DNA of 42,912 nt from Nocardia wallacei (lineage in GTDB: Bacteria > Actinomycetota > Actinomycetes > Mycobacteriales > Mycobacteriaceae). Shown here in pieces: positions 31,868-39,436 of the stretch; the stretch's first letter is position 1, and the number at the start of each line of letters is the position of its first letter. The DNA is taken from the NCBI RefSeq assembly GCF_029869545.1, contig NZ_JARWQD010000300.1, positions 1 to 42,912 of the forward strand, in the 5' to 3' direction. The position numbers were made by a program, and so were the translations under genes. The notes below the pieces were generated by a model. That model saw only the letters and a list, made by a program, of their open reading frames with translations. It was not told the DNA's origin and did not search any database.

Positions 31868-33442
31868 ATGAGCACTCAATACTTCGAGTCGGCCCCCGGC
31901 GTGGACGAGTTCGGCCCCGGCCCCGTCGCGCGGACCACGGCGGGCGAGGTGCGCGGTGTGCGGGACGGCTCGGTGCACGTCTGGCGCAGCATTCCCTATG
32001 CGGCCGCCCCCGCCGGACCGAAGCGGTTCCGCCGCCCCCAGCCGCCCGAACCGTGGGACGGCGTGCGCGACTGCACGGAGATCGGGGAGATCGCCCCGCA
32101 GTCCATGGGTGCCATGGTGCCGGTGGACTCCGGCCTGCGGATGGGGGCGGACTGCCTGTGGGTGAACGTCTGGGCGCCGGCCACCACCTCCGACGAGCCG
32201 CGCCCGGTGATGGTGTGGCTGCACGGCGGCGCCTACTGCCTCGGCACCGCGGCCCAGGGCATCTACGACGGCCGCAAGCTCGTCGAGACCGGCGGGGTCG
32301 TCGTCGTGGGGGTCAACTACCGGCTCGGCGCGCTCGGCTTCCTCGACCTGTCCTCCCTGGGCCACGACTTCGTTCCGAACCTCGGCCTGCACGACCAGAT
32401 CGCCGCGCTGGAGTGGGTGCGCGACAATATCGCGTCGTTCGGCGGCGATCCGGGCAATGTCACCGTCTTCGGGGAGTCCTCCGGCGCGGGCTGCGTCACC
32501 GCGCTGCTCACCTCGCCGCGGGCGGCCGGGCTGTTCCATCGCGCGATCGCGCAGAGCCCGCCCGCGACAACGGTTTTCGGGCCGGAGCGGGCCGCCGGTG
32601 TGGCGCGCCGCTTCCTCGAGCTGCTGGAGCTGCCGCGGGAGCGCGCCAGCGAACTGCTGGAGTGTCCGATCGAGCGGATCGTCGACGCCGCGGGCATCCT
32701 GCTCGACGAGGTGCCGCTGCAGAGTCCGGGACGGCTGGCGGCGGCGCCGGTGGTCGACGGCGACCTGCTGCCCGCCTATCCGACCGACCGCTTCCAGGAG
32801 GGCCGTTCGCATCGGGTGCCGCTGATCATCGGCACCAATCGCGAGGAGGCGTCGCTGTTCCGGCTGTTCCGCTCGCCGATCATGCCCGTCACCCCGGATG
32901 CGGTGAACGCCATGCTGAACGCCGTCGCCGCCGATCACCCCGATCTGCCCGCCGAGCGCATCGCCGAGATCACCTCCGCCTACCCGGATCTGGGCACGAC
33001 GCGCGGCGCCCTGGCGATGTCCACCGACGCCGCCTTCCGGATGCCGGCGCACTGGGTCGCCGACGCGCACTCCCGCCACACCCGCACCTGGATGTACCGC
33101 TTCGACCAGGCCACGCCGATGCTCAAGGCGGCCCGGGTCGGTGCCGGTCACGCCACCGAACTGCCGTACGTCTTCGGCAATTTCGGCACCCTGAACCACG
33201 ATCCGACGTTCTGGCTGGGCGGGCGCAGGGCCGCGACGGAGGTGTCGGGCCGGATGATGCGGCGCTGGCTGGCATTCGCCGAACACGGCGTGCCCGCGGC
33301 GCTCGACGGCTCCAAGCACTGGCCGCCCTACCGCGAGTCCACCCGCACCACCCTGGTCATCGACGCCGCCGACCGTGTCGTCGACGACCCCGACCACGAC
33401 CTGCTCACCGCCTGGGGCGACCAGGTCGTCGGCTTCAGCTGA
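31868..33442 (+). CDS. Type B carboxylesterase
   Basis: A 524-residue alpha/beta-hydrolase of the carboxylesterase type B family, which hydrolyses carboxylic esters. The ATG at 31868 follows GAGGAGG (31852-31858). The oxyanion-hole motif is WLHGGAYCLG, the nucleophile is Ser204 in GESSGAG, the acid is Glu in GTNREEASLF (about 324), and the base is His in GAGHATELPYVFG (about 428). Early landmarks are IPYAAAPAGPKRFRRPQP and GADCLWVNVWAP. No signal peptide is seen, so it is probably cytoplasmic. An upstream palindrome suggests regulation. It is convergent with the P450 gene, and a hairpin repeat starts on the base after its stop. Confidence 0.92.
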   Translation: MSTQYFESAPGVDEFGPGPVARTTAGEVRGVRDGSVHVWRSIPYAAAPAGPKRFRRPQPPEPWDGVRDCTEIGEIAPQSMGAMVPVDSGLRMGADCLWVNVWAPATTSDEPRPVMVWLHGGAYCLGTAAQGIYDGRKLVETGGVVVVGVNYRLGALGFLDLSSLGHDFVPNLGLHDQIAALEWVRDNIASFGGDPGNVTVFGESSGAGCVTALLTSPRAAGLFHRAIAQSPPATTVFGPERAAGVARRFLELLELPRERASELLECPIERIVDAAGILLDEVPLQSPGRLAAAPVVDGDLLPAYPTDRFQEGRSHRVPLIIGTNREEASLFRLFRSPIMPVTPDAVNAMLNAVAADHPDLPAERIAEITSAYPDLGTTRGALAMSTDAAFRMPAHWVADAHSRHTRTWMYRFDQATPMLKAARVGAGHATELPYVFGNFGTLNHDPTFWLGGRRAATEVSGRMMRRWLAFAEHGVPAALDGSKHWPPYRESTRTTLVIDAADRVVDDPDHDLLTAWGDQVVGFS

Positions 33443-33465
33443 TTCCGGCGAAAAGCACGCCGGAA
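33443..33465 (+). repeat. Dispersed hairpin repeat, copy B
   Basis: TTCCGGC (33443-33449), loop GAAAAGCAC, GCCGGAA (33459-33465). It begins on the base immediately after the carboxylesterase stop codon. It may serve as a terminator there. The arms are identical to those of copies A and C. Confidence 0.75.
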
Positions 33466-33598
33466 ATACGGGTGGAGATGCTGCTCACGCCCGGAAACGC
33501 GGGTGGGGTGCTACCCGCGTCCGGAACGCGGGGGTGCTGCTCGTGTCCGGAAACGCGGGTGGGGTGGCTGCTCGGGCCGGGAATTCGGGCGGCGCGCC
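33459..33598 (+). repeat. Degenerate ~30-bp tandem array next to hairpin copy B
   Basis: Five related units follow the right arm of hairpin B: 33459-33488, 33489-33518, 33519-33544, 33545-33574 and 33575-33598. The shared core is close to CCGGAAACGCGGGTGGGGTG. It fills the gap between the convergent carboxylesterase and P450 genes. Confidence 0.75.
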
Positions 33599-33621
33599 TA
33601 TACGGCCGGGCGCCTATACGG
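33594..33621 (+). repeat. 12-bp direct repeat at the end of the P450 gene
   Basis: GCGCCTATACGG occurs at 33594-33605 and 33610-33621 (period 16 bp). The P450 stop codon (33614-33616 on the minus strand) lies inside the second copy. Confidence 0.7.
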
Positions 33622-34912
33622 GCGCTGTCTGTTCGGCGCGCTGGCCGAGCGTGACCGGCAGGTGGCTGTAGCCGTGGAGGGTGAACAGTGGCCGCCGCTG
33701 CGGGGTGCCCGCGAGTTTCAGGTCGGGGAAGCGTTCGAACAATGCCTGCAGCGCGTAGGTGCCCTCCATGCGGGCCAGGCTGGCGCCGAGGCAGACGTGG
33801 ATGCCGGACGAGAACGTCAGGTGCTCTTTGGCATTGGGGCGGGTGATGTCGAATCGCTCGGGATTGTCGAAGACCTTCGGATCGCGGTTGGCCCCGGCCA
33901 GCAGCAGCACGACCGTGGTGCCCTCGCGGATCGGCGCGCCCCCGAGCTCGAGGTCGCGCCCGGCGATCCGCGCGGTGTTCTGCACCGGCGCGTCGAAGCG
34001 CAGCACCTCCTCGACGGCGTTCGGCCACAGCTCCGGCTCCTCGCGCAGGCGCGCCAGCTGGCCGGGGTGGTTCAGCAGCTGGACCACGCCGTTGCCGATG
34101 AGGTTCACCGTGGTCTCGAAGCCCGCGCCCATCAGCAGCGTGGCCGACGCCTTCAGCTCCCGGTCGTCCAGCTCCCCGGCGGTCACCAGGCCGGAGAGGA
34201 TGTCCTCGCCGGGTTCGCGGCGCAGCCGGGCGATGTGCTCGTCGAGGTAGCGGTCCATTTCCACGATCGCGGCCGAGGCGGCGCGGTTGGTGCGCCAGCT
34301 GGTGCCGATATCCAGCAGCGGCGAGGCGGCATCACCCCAGGCGAGGAAGCGTTCGCGCTCGTGGTCGGGGAATCCGAGCATCTCGGAGATGATCGCGATC
34401 GGCACCTGTGCGGCGTAGGCGGCGACCAGATCCGCCGCGCCCCCGGACGGCAGCGCGTCCAGCAGTTCCGCGGTCACCGATTCGACGCGGTCGCGCAGTC
34501 GTGCGATCGCGCGCGGGGTGAACGCCGAGGCCACCGGCTTGCGCATCCGGGTGTGGTCGGGCGGATTGATCACCAGCATGGAGGGCGGGCTCACCGGATT
34601 CGGCGGCAGCTCGGTCCGCTCCATGAAACGCCGCAGCGGCTTGGGCACGAATCCCTCGGCCGCGGCGACTCCGAAGGTGCTGTCGCGCAGGACGGTCCGG
34701 CACAGTTCGTGGTCGGTGGTCGCCCAGCCGAGCGGGGTGCGCACGATCCGTCCCCGGGCGCGCAGCGATTCCAGCAGCGGTATCGGATCCTCGACCGAGG
34801 AGGGCGCGGACATCAACCGCGCCAGCGCCTCTCCGCGCCGGGAGTAGGTCTTCAACACCAGTCGTGGCGTGCCCTGCACCACCAACCACCGGAACCAGTA
34901 CCGCGGCTTCAT
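33614..34912 (-). CDS. Cytochrome P450
   Basis: A 432-residue soluble P450 that would hydroxylate or otherwise oxidise a hydrophobic substrate with electrons from ferredoxin partners. ATG 34912 (MKPRYWFRWLV) is preferred; an in-frame ATG at 34999 would add 29 residues without family character. Motifs: I-helix LLMGAGFETTVNLIGNG (about 255-271), E-x-x-R in VEEVLRFDAP, and the heme loop FSSGIHVCLGASLAR (Cys about 377). The sequence NPPDHTRMRKPVASAFTPRAI is typical of bacterial class I P450s. No ferredoxin or reductase gene is nearby. Direct repeats upstream may bind a regulator. The substrate is unknown. Confidence 0.93.
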   Translation of the reverse strand: MKPRYWFRWLVVQGTPRLVLKTYSRRGEALARLMSAPSSVEDPIPLLESLRARGRIVRTPLGWATTDHELCRTVLRDSTFGVAAAEGFVPKPLRRFMERTELPPNPVSPPSMLVINPPDHTRMRKPVASAFTPRAIARLRDRVESVTAELLDALPSGGAADLVAAYAAQVPIAIISEMLGFPDHERERFLAWGDAASPLLDIGTSWRTNRAASAAIVEMDRYLDEHIARLRREPGEDILSGLVTAGELDDRELKASATLLMGAGFETTVNLIGNGVVQLLNHPGQLARLREEPELWPNAVEEVLRFDAPVQNTARIAGRDLELGGAPIREGTTVVLLLAGANRDPKVFDNPERFDITRPNAKEHLTFSSGIHVCLGASLARMEGTYALQALFERFPDLKLAGTPQRRPLFTLHGYSHLPVTLGQRAEQTAPV

Positions 34913-35035
34913 CGCCCATCCCCGTTCGTCGTCCGACCTCTCTCTCACGGTACGGAACAACGCCCCGCAGTGAAACGTCCCACAGTCGGAGCACGCCACC
35001 TACCCGAGTAGGACGCACGACCAACTTCGCAACGC

Positions 35036-35069
35036 CGCACGCCTTGCATGTTCTCGCACGCCTTGCATG
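35036..35069. promoter_or_regulatory. Exact 15-bp direct repeat upstream of the P450 gene
   Basis: CGCACGCCTTGCATG occurs at 35036-35050 and again at 35055-35069, period 19 bp. A short inverted repeat CCTAC-CCGA-GTAGG (34999-35012) lies nearer the gene. Direct repeats at about two helical turns suggest tandem binding of a regulator between the P450 and TIGR03089 genes. Confidence 0.45.
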
Positions 35070-35112
35070 GCCCTGTACCGGGTGCGGGATCGTGTAAGGG
35101 GTGCGTGACGGG

Positions 35113-35829
35113 TCAGGGGCGGGTGGTGGTGACCCGCTCGGTGCGGGTGCGGTCATCCAGCTCGGCGGGGTCGGGGTTGACGACCTGGACGAGGGAGGCG
35201 CCCGCGGCGTAGACGGCGAGGAGGCCGTCGATCAGTTCGGCGGGGGTGTCCCACGGCGTGCTGGACAGCACCCGGTCCGTGGCGGAAAACCCTTGGCGGG
35301 CAGCGGACTTGCGGGCCTCGGCGAGCACGTCGGCGACCGGCAGGCCGTCGAGCGCGACACCCACGCCGCCCGGCAGGAACTGGTCGCCGTGGGTGCGCAC
35401 CGAGGTCGCGAAGTCCGTGATGCCCAGCGGCAGATCGCGCACCGGAAGGCCCATCGGATCCAGCGACAGCGCCGCCACCTCGGCGACATCCTCGACATCG
35501 GTCAGCCGGTCCGCGGTGACCAGCGCCAGTTCGGCGTCCTCGTCGGGCCGCAGCACCACCTCGGCACCCGCCCACCAGCAGCCCAGCAGCACCGCCGCGG
35601 TCTGCCAGTGCGCGGGCAGCAGCACGGCGACCCGGCCGCCGGGCGTGATGCCGAACTCGTCGCGAATCAGGTTGGCGGTCTTGGCCGCCCAGTTCGCCAG
35701 CGTCAGCGCGGACAGCTCGATGCGGGCGCCGGTGGCGTCGTCGTAGTACGTGATCCGGGGTCCGGCGGGGTCGCGGGCGAGGATGGGGTCGAGCAGGGCC
35801 TCGGTGACGGTCTGATTCAGTTCACGCAT
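35113..35829 (-). CDS. TIGR03089 family protein
   Basis: A 238-residue actinobacterial protein whose N-terminal part resembles the start of AMP-dependent synthetases: ITYYDDATGARIELSALTLANWAAKTANLI and RVAVLLPAHWQTAAVLLGCWWAGAEVVL. The adenylation core motifs, such as the P-loop TSGTTG, are absent, so it cannot be a complete ligase. ATG 35829 lies within the last 13 bases of the LCP gene, so it is translationally coupled. The same pair is adjacent in M. tuberculosis (Rv3267-Rv3268). Its function is unknown, but the coupling suggests a cell-envelope role. Confidence 0.85.
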   Translation of the reverse strand: MRELNQTVTEALLDPILARDPAGPRITYYDDATGARIELSALTLANWAAKTANLIRDEFGITPGGRVAVLLPAHWQTAAVLLGCWWAGAEVVLRPDEDAELALVTADRLTDVEDVAEVAALSLDPMGLPVRDLPLGITDFATSVRTHGDQFLPGGVGVALDGLPVADVLAEARKSAARQGFSATDRVLSSTPWDTPAELIDGLLAVYAAGASLVQVVNPDPAELDDRTRTERVTTTRP

Positions 35830-37379
35830 TTCGGTCCGTTCTGGCCGGCGTCGATGGGTGGTGCGGGAGGCACCGGTGTCGCCGTGCCCGAGGACCCGGA
35901 CAGGTCGAACAGGCTGCCCGCCGCCGAACCCGGACCAGAGTAGTCACCGGCGATCACCACCCGGACCGCCCCCTCCGGCAGCCCGGCCTCCGCCCGCACC
36001 GGCAGCCCGCCCAGCGCCTCGGCCACCGCCTCGGCCTTCTCGTCGGAGGTCGAACCGGCCAGCACCCGGCTGCTCTGCACCGGCCCGCCGATCCAGTTGT
36101 CCACCGTGCCGGTGCGGAAACCCTTGCCCACCAACGCCTGTGCCACCTGACCGGCCAGGCCCGGGGTGCCGCCGGCGTTGTAGACGTCCGCGGTGATCGT
36201 GGCCGGAGCGACCTCGTCGGAATCCTTGCCCTCGGACCTTCCGGCGATCATGGCCTTGACATACGCCTTGACCGCCGACGGATCCACCTTCACCACCGAT
36301 TCGCCCTCGGCGGTGCTGCCGTTGAGATCCTTGACCGGGATCGTCTCGAATTTCACCTGCCCGCCGGACAGATCCTGCAGCTGCTGCAGGAACCGCACCA
36401 CATCCCAGTCCTCATCGAGCACGATGGTGCGGCCGACCGCATCGCTGAGCTGCTGCAATTTACCGGGATTGGCGAGGATTCGCGCGCTCAGCGTCTGCTG
36501 CACCAGCGACGCCATGAACACCTGCTGGCGCACGATCCGGTCCAGGTCACCGCGCGGCAGATCGTGGCGCTGGCGCACGAAGCTCAGGGCCTGCGGACCG
36601 CTGAGGCGCTGCTGCCCGGCCGGGAAGTCCGCGCCCGACAGCGGCTCGTAGACCGCGTCGTTCAGGCACACCTCGACGCCGCCGACGGCGTCGGTGAGCA
36701 GCACGAAGCCGAGCAGGCTGACCTCGGCGTAGTGGTCGACCGTGATGCCGGTGAGGCCCGCGACCGACTTGATCAGCGCCTGCCGCCCGGTCTGCGTGGA
36801 CTGCTGCTCCGCCTCGGCATCCGATTTACCCTGTGCGAGCAGCTTGGCGCGGGCACCCTCCTTGGCGTTGCCGTACGCCGAGTTGATCTTGCCCATACCG
36901 GATCCCGGGATGTCGACATAGGAGTCGCGGGGGATGGAGACGGCGGTGGCGGAGCTGCCGTCGTTGGGCACGCGGACCAGCACGATGGTGTCGGTGTTGG
37001 TGCCGACCTCGTCGCCGGCGTGCAGCATGGCCCGCTCGTCGTCGCTGAGCGGATTGCCGTGCGCGTCGGTACGGCTGTCGATGCCGACCATCAGGATGTC
37101 GGTGGCGCCGTCCTTGGCGCCGCCCAGGCCCAGGTTTCCGATCCGGTTGATCCCGGAGATCAGGCCGTCGACACTGTGCCAGCCGAATCCCGTGACCACG
37201 AAGACGATGGCGGCCGCGGCCAGGGCCAGCGTCCGGGCCGATCGGTGCGGCGGCCGCCCGCCCACCCGTGCTCGGGTGCCGTGGAGCGGCGGCAAACCGG
37301 CGCTGCGCGGCCGCACCGATTCGCGTCTGCTCTCCGGCACTCTTCCGTTCCTTTCGGGCATTTCCCCCAACCCCGGCAT
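35817..37379 (-). CDS. LytR-CpsA-Psr (LCP) cell-wall ligase, Lcp1-like
   Basis: A 520-residue membrane protein. ATG 37379 is chosen because CGGGG lies 5 nt upstream; ATG 37361 is the alternative. The cytoplasmic head is Arg-rich. One transmembrane helix (about 50-68, TLALAAAAIVFVVTGFGW) is followed by the LCP domain with DILMVGIDSR, TDTIVLVRV, VSIPRDSYVDIP, GVEVCLNDAV and LSFVRQRHDLPRGDLDRI. These contain the Arg and Asp residues that bind polyprenyl phosphate and metal. A LytR_C domain (about 375-465) and a Pro-rich tail follow. By synteny with Rv3267 it should attach arabinogalactan to peptidoglycan. It is divergent from rmlD, which helps make the rhamnose linker. Confidence 0.92.
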   Translation of the reverse strand: MPGLGEMPERNGRVPESRRESVRPRSAGLPPLHGTRARVGGRPPHRSARTLALAAAAIVFVVTGFGWHSVDGLISGINRIGNLGLGGAKDGATDILMVGIDSRTDAHGNPLSDDERAMLHAGDEVGTNTDTIVLVRVPNDGSSATAVSIPRDSYVDIPGSGMGKINSAYGNAKEGARAKLLAQGKSDAEAEQQSTQTGRQALIKSVAGLTGITVDHYAEVSLLGFVLLTDAVGGVEVCLNDAVYEPLSGADFPAGQQRLSGPQALSFVRQRHDLPRGDLDRIVRQQVFMASLVQQTLSARILANPGKLQQLSDAVGRTIVLDEDWDVVRFLQQLQDLSGGQVKFETIPVKDLNGSTAEGESVVKVDPSAVKAYVKAMIAGRSEGKDSDEVAPATITADVYNAGGTPGLAGQVAQALVGKGFRTGTVDNWIGGPVQSSRVLAGSTSDEKAEAVAEALGGLPVRAEAGLPEGAVRVVIAGDYSGPGSAAGSLFDLSGSSGTATPVPPAPPIDAGQNGPKCVN

Positions 37380-37413
37380 GATGACCCCGTACAGTGTTTG
37401 TTTCCCCGGAACG

Positions 37414-37419
37414 AGGCTA
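37414..37419 (-). promoter_or_regulatory. -10 box for the LCP gene
   Basis: TAGCCT on the minus strand, 34 nt before the proposed ATG at 37379, in the 99-bp region divergent from rmlD. This gene, unlike many here, would have a leader with a ribosome site. Confidence 0.3.
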
Positions 37420-37478
37420 GCCAACGCGGCGGCGCCGACGGTTCAACCGCTGATGGCGCGGCGTGCCAGACTGGCCGC

Positions 37479-38474
37479 GTGCCTGCTGTGCCCCCGCCCG
37501 AGTCCCATGGCGGCGCTGCCGCCATCGGTCCCGATCCCGCCCCCGCCGGTCCCGATCCCGCCGCTGCGTCGCCCGGCGTCGCCCGTGCGCCGGTGGCCTC
37601 GGCGCGGGGTAACGCCGCTGGTGAACGCCCGCGGCTCATCGTCACCGGGGCCGGGGGCCAGCTCGGCCGCGCCCTGCTCGCGCTGGCACCCGAGGCCGTC
37701 GGGTTCGCCCGGCGCGACCTGGACATCAAAGACGCCGACGCGGTGCGGGCGGTGCTGCGCCCCGGGGACACGGTGCTCAATTGCGCCGCCTACACCGCCG
37801 TCGATGCCGCGGAGTCCGATCCCGACGCCGCCTTCGCCGGTAACGCGACCGGACCGGCGGTGCTCGCCGCGGCCTGTGCCGAAGTGGGCGCCGGGTTGGT
37901 GCATCTGTCCACCGACTACGTCTTCGACGGCACGGCGGATCGGCCGTACGAGCCCGGCGATCCGACCGGACCCACCAGCGTGTACGGGCGTTCCAAGCTG
38001 GCGGGGGAGCGGGCGGTGCTGCGGTTCGCGCCGTCGGCTCACATCGTGCGCACGGCCTGGGTGTATACCGGCGACCACGGCGATTTCGTCGCCACCATGC
38101 GGCGGCTCGAGCGCGAGCGCGACACCGTCAGCGTGGTCGACGACCAGATCGGCTCGCCGACCTTCGCCCCCGACCTGGCCGCCGCGCTGCTGGACCTGGT
38201 CGCCCGCCGTGCCGCGGGCGCCGCCGTCCCGCCGATCCTGCACGCCACCAACGCGGGCCGGGCGAGCTGGTTCGACCTGGCCCGCGCGGTCTTCGCCGGT
38301 GTGGGCGCCGATCCCGGCCGGGTGCGGCCGTGCACCAGTGCCGAATTCCCGAGTCCCGTACGGCGCCCGGCGTATTCGGTGCTGTCGGATCGCGCCTGGA
38401 TCGACGCCGGGCTGACACCGCTGCGCGATTGGCGCGATGCACTGGGGGACGCGCTGCACCGCCTCGCCGACTAG
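37479..38474 (+). CDS. rmlD: dTDP-4-dehydrorhamnose reductase
   Basis: A 331-residue short-chain dehydrogenase that makes dTDP-L-rhamnose, the donor for the arabinogalactan linker. The NAD(P) motif is IVTGAGGQLGRALL, followed by NCAAYTAVDAAESD, HLSTDYVFDGTADRPY and the catalytic Y-x-x-x-K in YGRSKLAGE. The start is uncertain. GTG 37479 has CAGACT 6 nt upstream and gives a ~48-residue Pro/Ala-rich head; a GTG near 37591 would give a more usual length. The head contains a 7-codon in-frame duplication (GPDPA...GPDPA). It is followed 11 bp later by wbbL, as in M. tuberculosis. Confidence 0.92.
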   Translation: MPAVPPPESHGGAAAIGPDPAPAGPDPAAASPGVARAPVASARGNAAGERPRLIVTGAGGQLGRALLALAPEAVGFARRDLDIKDADAVRAVLRPGDTVLNCAAYTAVDAAESDPDAAFAGNATGPAVLAAACAEVGAGLVHLSTDYVFDGTADRPYEPGDPTGPTSVYGRSKLAGERAVLRFAPSAHIVRTAWVYTGDHGDFVATMRRLERERDTVSVVDDQIGSPTFAPDLAAALLDLVARRAAGAAVPPILHATNAGRASWFDLARAVFAGVGADPGRVRPCTSAEFPSPVRRPAYSVLSDRAWIDAGLTPLRDWRDALGDALHRLAD

Positions 38475-38485
38475 GCTGCATCGTC
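38472..38485 (+). promoter_or_regulatory. -10 box and leaderless start of wbbL
   Basis: TAGGCT (38472-38477) overlaps the rmlD stop TAG and is followed by 8 nt and the GTG at 38486. Besides read-through from rmlD, wbbL may have its own promoter. Confidence 0.4.
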
Positions 38486-39382
38486 GTGAGTGAGCGAACC
38501 CCCGACACAGCGCGCCCGAGCCTGGCGGTCGTCACGGTGACCTATTCCCCCGGTGAGCATCTCGAGCACTTCATCAGCACCCTGGCCACCGCCACCGCGG
38601 AGAAGCCGCAGGTGATCCTGGCCGACAACGGTTCGACCGACGGAACTCCCGAACTGGCGGCCGAGGCCAACGAGCACGTGCGCCTGCTGCGCACCGGCGG
38701 CAACATCGGCTACGGCGGCGCCATCAACCGCGCGGTCGCCGAGATCGACCCCGAGATCGAGTTCGTCATCCTCGCCAATCCGGATATCCGCTGGGGCACC
38801 GACGCCATCGACGAGCTGCTCGCCGCCGCGCGCCGCTGGCCACGCGCGGGCGCGCTGGGTCCGCTGGTGCGCGAGCCCGACGGCAGCCTGTATCCGTCCG
38901 CGCGCTCGGTGCCCGGACTGCTCGACGGCGCGGGGCACGCCGTACTCGGCACCCTGTGGCCCGGCAATCCCTGGACGCGCCGCTATCGGCAGGAGAACGA
39001 GCAGGTCTCCGAGCGCACGGTGGGCTGGCTGTCGGGCTCCTGCCTGCTGGTGCGCCGCTCCGCGTTCGACGCCATCGACGGATTCGACTCCCGCTACTTC
39101 ATGTATATGGAGGACGTCGACTTCGGCGACCGCATGGGCCGCGCCGGCTGGCACAATGTATTCGTGCCGTCGGCGGAGGTCACGCACGCGAAGGGCCATG
39201 CGGCCGGGCGCAATCCGGAGGCCATGCTGCCCGCCCATCACGCTTCCGCCTATCGTTTCCAGGCCGACCGGCATCCGCACTGGTGGCAGGCGCCGCTGCG
39301 GCTCGCGTTGCGAGTCGGACTTGCGATCCGCTGCAAGCTTGCGGTTCGATCTGCGCTGCGCGAGCGCACCGCGCAGCAGTAG
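38486..39382 (+). CDS. wbbL: Rhamnosyltransferase of the arabinogalactan linker
   Basis: A 298-residue GT2 glycosyltransferase that transfers rhamnose from dTDP-rhamnose to decaprenyl-PP-GlcNAc, an essential step joining galactan to peptidoglycan. GTG 38486 is the start. GT-A landmarks: VVTVTYSPGEHLEHF, ADNGSTDGTPE, NIGYGGAINRAV, ANPDIRWGTDAID (D-x-D region), GSCLLVRRSAFDAIDGFDSR and YMEDVDFGDRMGRAGW. The position between rmlD and the sugar nucleotidyltransferase gene matches Rv3265c. The C-terminal segment is basic and amphipathic (LRLALRVGLAIRCKLAVRSALRER), probably for membrane contact. Confidence 0.93.
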   Translation: MSERTPDTARPSLAVVTVTYSPGEHLEHFISTLATATAEKPQVILADNGSTDGTPELAAEANEHVRLLRTGGNIGYGGAINRAVAEIDPEIEFVILANPDIRWGTDAIDELLAAARRWPRAGALGPLVREPDGSLYPSARSVPGLLDGAGHAVLGTLWPGNPWTRRYRQENEQVSERTVGWLSGSCLLVRRSAFDAIDGFDSRYFMYMEDVDFGDRMGRAGWHNVFVPSAEVTHAKGHAAGRNPEAMLPAHHASAYRFQADRHPHWWQAPLRLALRVGLAIRCKLAVRSALRERTAQQ

Positions 39383-39436
39383 TGCGCGACGAGTTGAACC
39401 ACGCTCGCGTGGACCGAACCTGAACAGGGGAGATTG

